From Setophaga petechia (taxonomy: Eukaryota; Chordata; Aves; Passeriformes; Parulidae), in the NCBI GenBank assembly GCA_024362935.1, contig JANCRA010000014.1, forward strand, positions 310,001 through 374,000: 64,000 bases of DNA. The letters are read 5' to 3'. A program made the position numbers and the translations under genes. Position 1 is the stretch's first letter. Every line of letters begins with the position of its first letter. Below are positions 48,971 through 62,580 of this stretch, piece by piece. A model generated the notes under the pieces. The model was not told the origin of the DNA and ran no database searches. It saw only the letters and a program-made list of their open reading frames with translations.

Positions 48971-50219
48971 ACGTGTGGTGCTTCTGGAGCCAGGGCAGGT
49001 CCCCACAGCCGGAGCTGCCTGGCTCTCTCTGCTTCCTGACACCTGGCACGCCCGTGCCAGCTGAGCTGAGCTGATGTCCACACCTGCTCACAGCACCATG
49101 GCTTCTCTCCCATCTGCACATCTGCCTCCTAGACTCAAAGAAAACTGGCATTTCTGCAAACAACTTCAGTTTGTGACTCGCCCTGCTGAGAACAAGGTAC
49201 ACTATATTTCGGGGATATTGAAGATGCTCAGTATTTATCCAAGCATTCTTCCAAAAAGCTGGTCTTTGTTTCAGAAGTGTCTATACAAATCAGTCAAGTG
49301 ATTTCTTTTGAGTTAGCTGATTTTTGAAGAGCAGAGGGTGCTGACCACAGAGGTGTCTCACAGGCATGTCACTGCTGGGCTTGAGCATATCCTTTATTTG
49401 TAGGGCAGTAGTCAGGCCCCCACTAAATTCTTTGCCAGTGACATGACAGCATGTGCTCAGCTGGAATTCCTCTGCAGAGAAAAGCAATTAAGAAAAAGGT
49501 TTAGAGAAGTAAAACCAGCCCTAAATTTGTCTGGAGCCCGGTCTGCAGAGCAGCAGCATTAGCATGGACCCACTGCCACTCGAGGCAGTTTTGGGGCCAG
49601 CAAACTCAGGGGGACGTCTCGATTCAATGAAGGCAAAACCAAATTACTGATCTCCCAGTTTTAATTTATCCAAAACTTCGTACCAGAGAACAGATCAGTG
49701 CTCCATTCATTGCTTACACTTTGGCAAAGTAGACAGGATGAGGAAGCCACATGGCCACTTACCTTTACACCAGGTCTACTGCTGGCCTCAGAATTAATAT
49801 AGAAAAGTCATCTAAACAAACCTTTTTAATTGGCATGATGCATCCTCATCTGCACCAAGCAATAAGGAACATAAGCTCACACACCTTAACATGCAGCATC
49901 CATGCTCCCAAATTCAATAATTCAAGACTATAGCTGGAAGAGTATTTGAAAATAGTCAACACATTTAATAAGAAAAACTGCCTCAGAAGGCTGTCAGGAG
50001 TGCAGTGGCAATGGAAGCCTGAGTGCCAGCAGCTGTGCTCAGCCCCATCACTCCTTTGGTTTCAAAAGCCCAGAGAGCCCTGACTTCCTTTGCCATGGAG
50101 AAGAGAGAACAAACAGATGCCAGTCATGAGAAAATGCTGTCCTTTACCTCTCCCACCTCCACGAGCATGCTTCCAGAGCTTTCCTACCAGCCTCTGAACA
50201 CACTGGCTGTTACTCCGAC
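48971..50219. other. Unique non-coding DNA
   Basis: Mixed composition with short open frames only and no recognised element. Confidence 0.4.
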
Positions 50220-50285
50220 TGTTCACAAGCATCTTGAAACCCTCCAGGGGTAGAGACTCCACCACATTCCTGGGGGTGTAGTGGC
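50220..50285 (-). mobile_element. CR1 internal 3' fragment (remnant)
   Basis: ATCTTGAAACCCTCCAGGGG followed by AGAGACTCCACCACATTCCT and GGGGG resembles the antisense CR1 segment that lies some 100-150 bp inside the 3' end. That segment typically reads CCTCCAGGGATGGGGACTCC then ACCACCTCCCTGGG. Only about 65 bp is recognisable and neither end of the insertion can be fixed. Confidence 0.55.
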
Positions 50286-53200
50286 TCTGCCTACTCCTAA
50301 GGAGCCCCAGATCTGAACTCTAATGATGGGCAGGTAAAGATTGAAATCTGGCACACTAGTTCCCATATTTAGGGTATTGAACATCAGTGACACCACGCTG
50401 GGTCCACCTGGAAATCAAGTAAATGGATAAATAGGCTCAGAAAGGAAAAGGACTCTCTACTGCTGGGTTTTGTTTAGCTTCAGCATTTTTGCAGTTTTAT
50501 AGGTTTTGCAGTCATATAGCCAGATCAATGCTGAAAACACAGGAAAAAATTCCTCCAAGTTCTTTTTTTTTTTTTGACTTTTTTTTTCCTCCCACCACAT
50601 GAGCAATTTAATAAAGTGAAGTTATTTTTGGCAGAGAGTACTTTTCACCAAGGACTGCTTAAATGCTTCTTTTGAGCTGTTTCCTTTTGTCTTTTCTAAA
50701 TTCAGTGATTGGTTTTACAACCATCAAACTTCTGCAGCTTTAACTCTTAAGGTTATATATTCCTCCCCTCTTTAACAAACTCCACTTAGTTATTATCAAT
50801 AACTAAACTAATTTTTGCATTATATTTTTTGCAGGAGCTGCCTGCACAGGGCAGTGGTTAGAGGCAGGAGGCTGACACGGTGAGAGGATGATGGAGAAGG
50901 AACAGCAGATATGGATTAGATATAGAGTAAATTAAGTAGAGGGACACAGGCGAGAATGACAGAAGGAAATGTAAATGGGCACAAGCCAACAAACACCTCC
51001 CTTTATTTTCTCTACCACCAATAAAGTTTGCCCTCTTCTTCCCAGAAGCCTTCAGCTTTCCTTTGCCCTGCCTGTTGTGACATCCTTAGAGTGACCTTTG
51101 GGTCACTGAGCCTCCTCAAGGCAGCTCCCATGGTGGGGCCATGGCAGAGGAGCTGTGGAGGGGTGTGCTGGCACCACACCCAGCACAGGGCACGCAGGAG
51201 CTGCAGTCATTGCCTCGAGCTGTCAGATGTTTGGCACAACACTCAGAGGGCTCCAGCAGCTGAGAGCAGCTCTGCAGGAAGCAGGGCCATTCCTCCCTGG
51301 GCTGCTGCATAACAAGGCTCCACATCATGACACAAAACAGGTGGTGAAAATGAACAGGAAAAGGAGCAGGATGATTCTAGAAAAGGTTGTGAGAGTATCA
51401 GATAAGCTGAGATGTGAAAGTTATTGTGCTCAGGAGCTACTTGTAACTTTATATCTGTCCCTCAAGAGAACTCCTGTGGTGAGCTCAGTAGGTCCCATCA
51501 GCATATTTTATGCATCTTGAAAAGCAGAGTGGGATGCCCCAAATATCCTCACAGGAAAGTTCAATTGTTTTCAAAAATTGTGTGCAAGATTTCCATCTTA
51601 GCAAAGTTTTGATTCTTACATAAACAGAAATTCCAAGTTATATCCTGTCACAAAGACTGGAAGTTTGCTGCTTGCTGGGAAAAAAAGCCCCAGTAAAAAA
51701 CCCAACCCCTCCCCAGAAACAAAACAAAGAAACCTCTAAAAACAAGCCCCCTCCCCCCCCCCCCAAACTCCCCCCCAAAAAAATCCACCTAAAAAACCCA
51801 AAACAGGGCCAGTTATTGTGGGAGGAATGGCTGCCTGGCTGAACGCCCCCTCTGCCCTCCTCTCAGCAGCCCAGCACTGCAGGCTGGCTCTGGGCTGGTG
51901 TTTGAACCCAGCCAAAGGAAGCCACTTCCTCATTAAGATGTACCCAAATATGGCAATAACATGGAGAGCCAAAAGTAGTAACAGATTTATTATTACCACT
52001 ATGTGGAAATGATGTTTTTTCTCTGTTACTCAATCCAGTTAATTATCCATGCAAAGTAAAGTTATTCCTGGCAGCCACAGAGGCAGAGCTGACTTGGTAA
52101 TGGCTGGGGATGGAATGGTTGTTATGCAGGAGGAGAAACTAAATAGTTCAGTAAATTAGTCCAAATAGATACACACTGGGATTGGCCTTTAGAGATTCAA
52201 AATACTGAATTCAATGCTTTTAGGCTTATCATACTTTTTATTTAATAGAGAAGTGTCTGATCTGGGACTGCATCATCTCCCAAAGATTCTACAAAGTGGT
52301 AATTTTTCAGCATGCCCTGAGGGTAACAGGAAGAATTACAGAAATCTTCAAAGCATCCTGCATCCTGGACTTTCACTAGAGCAACAATGCACAGCCAGTA
52401 AGGAACCTTGGTGGTTCCTGAGTACTTGGAAGGGTGTTACAAAGCACACCACCAAAGCTTCAGTGGTGCCTGATGTCCTCGAAGGGAGTAAAAAGCTGAG
52501 TGCAGCACCATCTGCACGCTGCACAATGGGAAAGAGGACCAAAAAAAATATGAAGCCATAGAGTGGAAACCCCCCAAAACCTACAGAAAACGAGAGCTGA
52601 AAGTGAAGAAAACCACAGAATTTATTCAAAATTTTTTTTGAACTGTCCACAGGCACAGTGATTGTATAAACACTAAACAACAGGAACATAAATGAACACT
52701 ATGGGAAAAGAAACTGCTGACATTTTTACTGCAGGAAGGACAGACCACCAAGAACAGCCTGACTCAAATACCCAGTGTTGGTTCCCACACCAGAGCTGTT
52801 TGTGTTGGCTGCAGCACCCAGTTCCAAGCAGAACAGTAAGAACATGCATTCTGCTGATGTTTGAATAAGCCCTGCCAACAAATTGATCCCCCAGCAGCCG
52901 GGCTGTACGAGATGGGGTGACATAAGTAAGTGTGAGAGAGCAAGAAAGTAACATGAAAAGACACTCAGCACTCTTCTTCCAGCATCAGTGTTCAGTGGGA
53001 GCTCTTTCCTTTTCCCTTCTTTAAAATGGATTATTTCTTGCCCCAGTCCAGGAAAAGCATAACCCAAAAGGGCCTTGGTGAGCATGTGTAATGTACATGG
53101 AGGGGAGACACGGCTGCCCAGAAACAGAGATTCCACAGATGGTAACCCAGAGGACAGCCCAAATCAAGCAAATCTCTAAATAAGGTGTGGGAGACACTTT

Positions 53201-54009
53201 CTGAAGAAGAGCTGCATTGACCCCAAGTAGACAATTCCAGCTGTTGGCTGGAGCCCTGCCCAGCAGCCTCCTGCATTCACCTGGGCACCCTGCTGGCCCA
53301 GAACCTGCTCACACAGGTGCCTGCACAGCTCCAAACCAGTGCCACTGCACTCCTCAAATTGCCCAGGGAGCAAACCTGCAGAAAACATGAATGGAATTGG
53401 TCACAAAAAATAATATTACATTTCTTCCTAGAAAATCCTGCTCCCTTCTCCCAGAAGGAAGTCACTTAGCATGGAGGACAGCACTGACTTCTGACCACTC
53501 CTTTTCAGATACTGTAATTCTTTTCCTTCTCACACAGAGCACTGGTTTGGTAGATGAGCTCATCAGGATGCGTGCACACCATGCCATGAATGCAAGAAAA
53601 ACCAGAGTGAATAATTAAAAATACAGTAAATTTATAATTGCTTAAAACTGCCATGCCCTGGTATAGCCTATTTCCTGAAGAGATTTAATCCTTTCACTAT
53701 TTTCAGCCTTTTAAAGACTTTTAATATTAAATGGAACTCTGTACCTTTAGTTGTCATTTTCCATCTTGCACAAGTAAACCTTTCCCACAGCATCTTCTAA
53801 AGTTATAAATAAAACACCCAACTATTTTCTTTTTCCCACAGATGAGAACATTAAAACATTGACATTTTAATCTGATACAAGAATGAGTTGTGTCAGCACG
53901 CTGCTTCCAGCTACAACAACAGAAAACCCAAGTTTAATTAAAGACAGAGTGGAGAAGCTGCATGGTGGTGTCTGAACCACGGATGTACAGCAGATCCTTG
54001 CTTGCTCAC
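50286..54009. other. Intron-like non-coding DNA
   Basis: Includes poly-T runs near 50562-50590, a C-rich tract at 51745-51776 (C12 at 51753-51764, then C7) and AT-rich stretches. Open frames up to 136 codons (52726-53136, minus) show no recognisable domain. Confidence 0.4.
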
Positions 54010-54040
54010 CAATTTTGGGCTCAGGTTCCTCTCTGGGCAA
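54010..54040 (-). other. Possible 31-nt exon-like segment
   Basis: On the minus strand a long pyrimidine tract (ending TTTTCAATCGTATTTTGCC) leads into CACCAGCAG, a tandem NAGNAG acceptor. A 31- or 34-nt segment follows, and then a good donor (TTG, then GTGAGC). Its open frame reads LPREEPEPKIG across the donor. The splice signals are better than most in the window, but sites like this occur by chance and no gene is identified. It would lie downstream of the candidate first exon at 62.6 kb on the same strand. Confidence 0.2.
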
Positions 54041-56680
54041 CTGCTGGTGAGGCAAAATACGATTGAAAAGGAAGGAGAGGGAAGACAAAACCCAAACATT
54101 TTCTAAGATAGGAGATGCAAAAGGCGAGACCAGATACCTGAGATTAACATAACTGACAAATGTTACCCAGAGAACAGTAACAGTGAGGCACAAAGAGCCC
54201 TAACACGTGCAGCAGGGGCCACTCACGGCCACCTGGCCCTGCAGCTTTGATGCTGGGGCTGGAAAACACTGATGTGCATGTGCTACAGCTGTGCCTGCTC
54301 CCAGCTCCCAAAGAACCCCTCACACGAGGGCTGCTCACAGCCCCACAGCCCTTGGGCCCTTCTGCTGCCAAATCAGGACACTAACTTTTATTTTTCAGCC
54401 TTAGAAATGGTATAAAAATGAATGCAGACTTGTTCTGCACGTGATACCTGCCAGGAGCCATCGGCTAGGTGAGAATTTTTCCTCCAAACTGACAATGTGG
54501 TGACCTTGCACTCTTCCTTCTCACTAGGTCAGCCCCAAACACCGAGCCAGTCTCTGGGGTTTCATCAACCCCAGCAGAGGTGCCTCATCATTTGTTTAAT
54601 AATGGACATGTCAAAACCAGAGAGGAAGATCAAGGGAGTAAGAGAAAGTATTTTCTGCAGTAGAAGTGAGACTTATAATTTCTAAGGAGTTCATTTTGTT
54701 AGCATTTCACATCTGATGTTTTTCTCCAAATACCTAGAAGTCCCTTAGCAATGTGCCTCTTGATTCTCTTTAAACACGTCTGTCCACAGCCTTGTCACTC
54801 ACTGGATGGAGAGGCAAATTTCTGTGTTTGATCGTGCTCTCTCACAACTTCAGTTCCAATGTAAAAGGTTAGTTCAGGCTAGCTGATACCCCTAAGGCAG
54901 GAGACAAGGCAAAGGGAATAAAGTGAGTTCTGTAAATAGGAACAACAAAATGGAAGGTAGATATGCAAAAAAAAAAAAAAGAAATAAAGGATAGAAGAAA
55001 AAGTACAGTAGCACTGTTACCAGTTGCAGATGCCAAGCTTTGGAAGATGCAGCCATGAGTGCCACAGATGTATCAGACAGTACCACCTCTCCCATTTGTA
55101 CACATACCAAGCACCAACACAGGCACCTGTAGCACCTGATGAACAGGAAGCAAAAAATACCTGTTCATGGGGGACCTTTGAGAGCCTGGAGGTGATTTAT
55201 TCTCCTGCTTCCACCCCCAGAGATCAGGGCTTCCTCTGGATAACAAATGGACACTCGGTCTTGGAAATAAAACCAAGCTGGCACATGCATGATACCCATG
55301 CACCTGGCAGAAGCTATTTCCCCTTGAAGCTTGTTAATCTGCAGGTGACAGCAAAATCAAACCATTCTGGGACCAGTCAAATAAAAAGGATCTCTCATTA
55401 TCCAGTGGTCAGGGTAATCAGACTACTAAGATGCTGCTCCACAGTAAATACAAGATTACTTTTAAGCAAAAAGGGAATTTGGAAAATACTAGTTTTGCTC
55501 CTTTAATTTAACTTATGCACAAATAAAAACACAAATGAAGTCCCTTAAGCACAGTACATAACTGGGTGGGCTTGCCTCCCCCACACATTGGGCTGGCAGA
55601 TGTTGCAGCTGTGTGTACAGCATCAGGGTTCAAACCTGTCATCCCCTTTAGCTGATTGCAATAATCTAAGGCACTCTAAGCTGTTCTCTTTGCCTCCATT
55701 TCCCTGCTCTCCTTTAGTGCCTGCAGCAGTCTGTGGGACTCTGACAGTCCCAGGCAGTGTCGTGCTCTGGTCACACGGCATGGCACCATCCCATGGAGCA
55801 CAAACACACCAAGGCCTGACACCTTCCCCAGCACGTGCCACAGCCTGGAAATGTCCAAGTCCTGCAGCCCCAAGTTCCCCAGCTCTGCCATCCTGTCTGC
55901 AGCAGTGCCTGGGAAGAGCTGTCAGAAATCCAGACTAGCTAGAGATGATTTCTCCATTACTGTCTGTTAATCAAAAAACCATCACCCCCAAAGCCTCCAG
56001 ACACTGGTATGGACTCTGGAGCAATGAAGGAGAGTTCACAGAAAGCATTCTCTCCACATCCCCAAGAATCAATATCCACTTGGTACAGTTCACTTGGATT
56101 CTATTTTTAAAACTGTTTTTACAGATTACCAGAGACAACAGTTTTCCTTCCTAATGTATACCTTAGAGAAGAGCTTGCAGAAAGTAGTAAAAAACTACTA
56201 TGAATATACAGCAAATAGCACAAACGAATCAAATGATATATTTATTAATTCCTTAGCCTTCCAGAGAAGCAGCAGACAATATCTGACAGAGGACATGTAC
56301 TGCAGCAAGCGCAGTGCTCAGAGCAGAGCAGGTCCTTCTGCAGAGCTCTGCTCTCCCTGGGATGTGCTCTATGCCAAGGGCTGGCACCACAGCCACAGAG
56401 CCACTTGCCACAGCTGAGAAGCACCAGTGTCCTCCTGGCGTAGGAAAGCATTTGACAAAAACCTTCAAGAATCTGATGTCAAGATACTTTACATGACCCT
56501 GTAGACACTTCATTAAAAAGCCAAACTCTACAGCACAGAAACAAGTAGGATTGCTGCTCTTGTACCACTGCATTTCAAAGAGAACCCTTTTCAAGAGGGT
56601 AACAGAAAAAAAGACATTTAATAGCAAATTTTATGAGAGAAGGATAAAAACCAGGTAGTTCAACAGTTCCTGAAATCCCA
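54041..56680. other. Intron-like non-coding DNA
   Basis: Mixed composition with an A13 run at 54968-54980 and open frames up to 160 codons (55024-55506, plus). No recognised domain or repeat. Confidence 0.35.
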
Positions 56681-56950
56681 GTGGTGGTCAATAAATCGAC
56701 TTCTGCTTCACATTATATGAAGAGGCTGTACTTAGCAAATCACTGTGTAAGCTGCCTCAATAACAGCAATCCTGCTATCAAGTTTACTTGCAATGAGTCC
56801 AACAAAGAAATTAATTTCTTAGATGACAAGAAAAGGTTATCTAGAACTGGGAAAACACATGAGACAAAGATTTCCACTAATAAAACAAATATCAGACTCA
56901 GAGCTGAATTTGAAGCTATTTTTTCTCTGAAATATTTTAAATCCCTGTAG
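56681..56950 (+). pseudogene. Possible Penelope-like reverse transcriptase relic
   Basis: The 89-codon frame contains LNNSNPAIKFTCNESNKEI followed directly by NFLDD, at residues about 26-49. The spacing of LN, NP.IKFT and INFLD resembles the segment just after the catalytic aspartates in Penelope-like reverse transcriptases. A THETKISTNKTN string about 13 residues further on could correspond to the usual Y.KPTD region. The catalytic YxDD-type motif and the GIY-YIG nuclease are not visible, so at best this is a small dead fragment. The alternative is chance resemblance in an AT-rich open frame. Confidence 0.3.
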
Positions 56951-58218
56951 CCCAAACACTAGAGCTACAAAGAAAACAAAGAAAATATCCTGCAAACGGC
57001 CCTGCTAAAACACGAGGAGAGCAGAACAAGCCACAGCTCTTTTCAGTACATGAGTTACTCCCTCAGCTCTGTGCACGCTGTTCCTTGAGCGAGGCCAGAA
57101 CAAGAAAATACACTACAACCCAAGTGCCAGACTTAAACACAAACCTCACTTTGAGCTGCCAGCCGATTTACTCCCCAAAACTTCAGTACAATATACCTTC
57201 CAGAATTTACAACATGCCCTTTTCACAAGTACAAGAGTGTTTCTTATGACTCCAGTAAGTAACAAAACACACCTTCCTCATCTCATCTTACTGATTTTAT
57301 TGATCTGTTTATTCCCAAGACATTCCACAGGTATCACCCATCTTATTTTCCAGTTATCAATTTTTTTCATAAATATTTCCACAAAAGGGCACCACTTTCC
57401 TCTATGCTACCCTTTATTCCTCTCACTATAATACACACCCTTCTGTTATTGCTCTCATTTCATAATCCTCATATTTGTCTATGCACATCAAGTGAGCAAA
57501 CTGACCTGATTTATCCACATGCCCACAGGAAGTCAGCCAAAAACTGACACAGCACAGAGGTTTGATTTTGAAGGTCATTATATGAAAAAGTGGGCTCCCT
57601 GTCTGTGCCCAAAGCTCTGCACCCACAGGTTCTTACAGCAGCTCAATCCATCCAATGTGCAGGAGCTCTGTGATCAATCACACACCTGGCACCTGTGCTG
57701 GATGGCTTGGTGACAATACTGCACCAGTAGAACCAAGTTCTAGAGATTTGGGTTAGTTGTAAAAGATTGTTGAATTTCTCTGTTTCACAGCTGCAAAGAT
57801 TAACATCAAATTTTAATCAATTCCAAACTAAAGCCATGTGATTCACCTGAAATAATAACAGAAAGAGATTTAGACCATCAGCTTCTGTCTGACACCCATG
57901 TGACCCCAGCTGCCCACACCAGTGACAAGTCACATCACCTCTGGTGCTGCTGTTGTGGCTGCCTAGGCAGGGGACTCCAGAACCTCTAGAAAGGATTCCT
58001 GCAAGTCCCACAGGAAGAGAGATGACTCTGCTAGGACAGTTACATCTTGAGTGAGTGGCTTGAAGTAAGTCAAAGGGGGAAGAGTGAAGGTCTAGGTTTG
58101 AATTTCCATGGTGATTAGAAGAAAGAGCTTGTCTGAGAAGCTGTTTGAACCATTAACGCTAATTGTTGGCATTCTTTGGAAAACAGGCTCTTTGAGAGGA
58201 CAGAGAGAAACGAGAACC
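56951..58218. other. Intron-like non-coding DNA
   Basis: AT-rich with short open frames only and no recognised element. Confidence 0.4.
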
Positions 58219-58239
58219 GGGGGGGGGGGGGGGGGGGGG
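58219..58239 (+). repeat. Poly-G run (G21)
   Basis: Twenty-one consecutive G residues followed by TGGTTTGGTTGGGG. Long poly-G is rare in vertebrate genomes, prone to sequencing error and able to fold into G-quadruplexes. The exact length should be regarded as uncertain. Confidence 0.9.
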
Positions 58240-58429
58240 TGGTTTGGTTGGGGCAGTGTTGTGTTGGTTTGTTTGTTTTTTTCAGATTTGGTGACACAAG
58301 TAGCTACAGTCTTGTCTGTGTGACACTGATGGCAAAGTAACAGAAGGGCCAATACAAGACTCAGGCTAGAAAAAAAATGAGAGGGTAATATAGCATTAGT
58401 GACATGAATTTTCAGAAAATATATTCTTA

Positions 58430-58660
58430 CACTAGTGTGGTTTTTAATTAAATGCTTATTGCTAATTAATAGCACAGATATAGCAGGTTTTGTGTGACAG
58501 TTGACTTGATGCAAAATGACATTTGATTAAGAAAATCAAAATCAACATGACACATCAAGTGGGCTAGAGACTGATAGGCCTCAGAATGTAATTGCAGATA
58601 AGGCCAAATACTAAATAAATGTTTCCAGCTTACAGCAATTAAATATCAACACAAAAGAGA
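58430..58660. promoter_or_regulatory. Candidate conserved non-coding element
   Basis: AT-rich and non-repetitive, with TTTTTAATTAAATGC, TTGCTAATTAATAGC and TTTGATTAAG homeodomain-type cores, and no coding potential. Identified by texture only. Confidence 0.25.
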
Positions 58661-61600
58661 ACAGTTTCTTTTATCCCACCCTCAAGAGCTTGACCCTATG
58701 TTATGCAGCAGTTTTGTCTATGCTCTGAAAAAAAAGGCACGAGATGATTACTGAACAAATTTACAGATTAGAGCAATGAAAACAAGGATCAGTGGTAGAA
58801 AGCAATTTAGTTTGCCAGACAAAGAAGACTGGAACAAAGATCCCCATTTTTAATATAGCTAAATATAAGAAAACATGCCTAAGCCCCACTTCCAGGCTGG
58901 CAGCCTCTCTTGAAAGCAGGTACTCTGAAAGGTCACTGTAGAAAAACATTTGTAGGGAGCTTCGAGGGAGATGCTGTGGGTAAATAGGACCAGGGAGATA
59001 ATTTTGCTTTCATATTTCCTCCAAAGCCAAAACTACACAAGTGAGGCTTCAGATAACAGTTGATAGCAGCTGGTGACAGAAACTCACAATTAAAAAAAAC
59101 CCAAACCAACCACTCCCCTAGAAAGCTGCCAAAAGTTTGATTGAAAAAGAAGTAAGGAAGTATTTGGGCATCTCCCGCCTTCCTTGAAGGTCAAAATGGA
59201 CAAAATTCAGGTATCTGAGAGACAGGAAGCAAGTGAGACAGATGCCAATTCTACTCACAGTTCTCTGAGCCAAATACAAGCATTCAAGCTCTCCTGCTTC
59301 TTCCTTTCATACCTTGTCTTTGCAGAATATGCAGAGCATTAATATTTATGGCCTTAAAGGGAGCTACTCACACACAGTGAAATGAAACATCTTGCTTTCT
59401 TCAGCGATTAAATGCCACTGCTGCATGTCACAGCTTTTTCAGCTGGGGTACAGAAGTGCCAGGTAATGCTGTGACCTCACTCACCTGTTACAAAACCTCT
59501 TAGCAAGCATTCTGCAACGCTCCATGGCAGGGCATGGCCATACCAACTGCACCCAGAACATCTGCTGCTTTGCTCTGCTCATGAGTACATAGAAAGGAGA
59601 GGAAGAAAAAGCCTAGAGAACAATTTATCCTGGATGTCTTTACATCAAAACTCACATCACCATTCTTGGCTCTTTCAATTTATCCCTCCACCTTCATATA
59701 AAATTGTATTTGGAACATCACGTGCAGCTGAACAACTGAAAGCCTGAAACACAAAAGCTCAAGAAACATAATACAAAGTGCAGGAGGACACAGGAGCGTG
59801 TCAGAGCTGAGGAATTCCAGCCCCAGCTCCCAGTTCCCTGCCTGGGGTTGCCAAGGTCCCACCTGGCAGCCCCTGTCACCTGTGCTGAGCAGGGCAGTGG
59901 TTCTGGCCACCATCAAGGCAGGTACAGCACTCCTCCAGCTGCTGGGATCAGTCAAGAGCTCTGGCACAACATCTTTGAAGCACACTAAGGGGAGGTTTCT
60001 GCCACAAGAAGTGTTACACCACAGGACCCCTCAGACACCTCCAAGACCAGTTTCTGTCAGCAGAGCCCCCCTGCCCATGAGCCAGGGCTCAGCTGCAGTG
60101 GAGAGATTTGTGGTTCCCCTACCTGCCACCCTTCCAACATCAATGCATAGCTTCAAACTCCAAAGGGACATGCAAAAGAAAGCTGGAGGGACAGAGAGGA
60201 ATCAATGTCAAAACAAACAAATAGCTTTCAAGTGATTTGGGACTCTAAAAAGGAGGGGTTGTATTTTTAGCTGCATACAAGCAGCTCCAGGTGCTTTTCC
60301 TTTGTCCCCATGACAGTAGGTAAGTGAACACACCTGCCTCACCTCGCACCCTGCTGATGGTAAACACGAGGTCTTGCATTCAGGTTACAATGTGGAGTCA
60401 CTTCAGAGCAGCCCTGTGCCAAAATAGCACATTTCTGAGGGATGCAAAGGTATTCAATAAAAAGCTTTTAAAGGCATATTTTTAAACTTGCAGCAGGAAA
60501 GCTTTTCTGTGTCAAGACAGTAATTCTTTTAACAGCATTGATCAAAATGTCATTCTTTTATGAGTGTACAATACCTTTTAATGGCATACAACAAACCATT
60601 AGGGTTCTACACCTCTGTGCAGCACAGAGCTTACTGGAAAATCAGCACCACTGGCCAAAAGATAGCCACTGGGTTTTATGCCTTTCCTAAGGCAGAGTTT
60701 CCTCCATTCTCTGCTGCACCCAAATACCCACAAGTCAAGTGACCTCAAAAAATTAAGTAAAACTTCTCACCACTTTCACCAGAGCTTTTTCCCCACATAT
60801 TTTCTCCAAAAATGCCTCTCATAAACACAACAAATATTCTGTCTCTTTCTCTTCTTCACCAGTGATCACGCTTACCCTAAGACAGTGCTGACTCAGGAAC
60901 TGGAGGGGGTTATACTGAACAAAATGGGTTTGATTTTCAGAAATGGGATGAAGTGCCCCCTGCCCTTTCCTAACACTGGAGTCTGGGGCAGAACCCATCT
61001 ACAAATCATCTAGTTCCTCTTAAGTGCTCCAACCCTTCAAAGGGTGAGAGCACTGGTGATTGCATTTGCTCTGCTTGAATGGAAGACCAGCATGGGCTTC
61101 CTGTATGCATTCAGCACTTTACAGCCTGATTTTAGGTACAAATATCAACAGGAATCAAGGGAATGATTTCCATCAACCCACATTCAAGGCTTTTCCCGTC
61201 AAGGGCAAGAGAATAATTATGGGATTTAATCATCACTGTTAACTGAGCAATGGCAGCAGCAAAAGAGCTGTATTTCACTCTTCAAAATACCTCTGGGCAG
61301 TAGCAAGATCTCAGCTGCTTCTGGAAGTGTGAAGCCATCAGTACAAACAAATGAAAAAAACAACTCCCAATAAAACACAAGGTAAAACTATAAATCAAGG
61401 ACAGGAAAACTGACTAGAAAAAGCAGACAGATAAAAAACTGAGGTTCTAAAATCAAAATCTGGAGTGAAATTACAGATAAGAAAAGTTTGAGGGGCTGCT
61501 CGTCTCTTACATGCTCAGAAGCAGCTCTGTGCCTCTGACTTCCAGTTATGAGATACTGCTGTAAGTTTTCTCAGTCTCATCTAAAATTTAAAAATCAAAG

Positions 61601-62439
61601 TTAGTTTTTTTTTCTTTAAGACAATTATTATAAGCATACACAAATTCAACTTAAACAGGACAATTTATGCTCCAGAAGATGTCGTTGTCTCAGTCAGAAC
61701 ACCACAAAGCCAATGGCGCTTCCATCTCTCCAGCATTCATTGTTAAACCTATGGTCAGACACAGAGGTCACCCTCCAAAAACCAGGACTGTGCCACATGA
61801 TCCCACTAATGACCCAGACCAAAGCCTGGTCAGTCAGAATTTCATAGTTATCAGGGAATGGTTTCTCATTATCACATACCAGGAGAGCTCAGAGTTGTTC
61901 CTTCTTGGTTATTGCAGTCAAGAGTGCAAATAAACATTCAAGCATATGTTCGGGATTTTTTAAACAAACAGGTGATTTTCTAGGTTATCCAAAGTATATC
62001 AACTAAGCCCCTTTAGTTGCATTTGCATTGCTGTTGCATTTTGCAACAGCAACTAATTTCTTGCTGACCTACACTACATTCTGTGCAATAAACATTGTGG
62101 CAGCATAGAAGAGCTGTTCCTCTCTTATTTCTCCACCATACATCTTGATTCAATAAAAACAACTTTCTGTTTCTTTATCTCATCAGTGATGTGGAAATAA
62201 ACTAAGGTTTTAAATTAAGGAGGTCAAACAGGACGAACACAAGCAGGAACCCGGCTCCTGAACACTTCAGCTCCTGCCAGCTCAGTGTTTCACTGTAAAT
62301 CTCCACCCCTGAAGGCTTTTAACAATAGGTTTGCTGTAGTTTGTCAGAAACTACAGAGATGCATTTGAGCCCGCTTTGCAGCAAGGAATCAGACCCGACG
62401 ATGTTCCCTGATGACTCTGCAGTCACCTCTGGGAACGTG
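58661..62439. other. Intron-like non-coding DNA upstream of the CpG island
   Basis: AT-rich DNA with open frames up to 145 codons and no recognised domain. A perfect 11-bp-arm hairpin lies at 62028-62052. If the minus-strand first exon at 62.6 kb is real, this would be its first intron. Confidence 0.35.
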
Positions 62440-62580
62440 CCAGTGGAAAGTTTCGCACCCAGGAGTTCAAGGAGTGACCGCCGTGCCCGTACCAGGCGGG
62501 GCTCTGTCCCTCAGCCGCCCCGCTTCCCTTCAGAGAGCTCAGGGCCCTGCCCGGCCGGCAGGACCCTCCCAGGCACTGAC

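Noticed and set aside
57817..58011. Minus-strand frame ending in a possible last exon (VNHMALVWN)
   Set aside because: The acceptor-like TTATTATTTCAG is good, but the short tail has no support and no polyadenylation context was convincing.
59880..59972. 93-nt minus-strand exon candidate reading DVVPELLTDPSSW
   Set aside because: The donor is acceptable and the phase symmetric, but the acceptor has a weak pyrimidine tract with an intervening AG. It does not join in phase with the candidate first exon at 62.6 kb.
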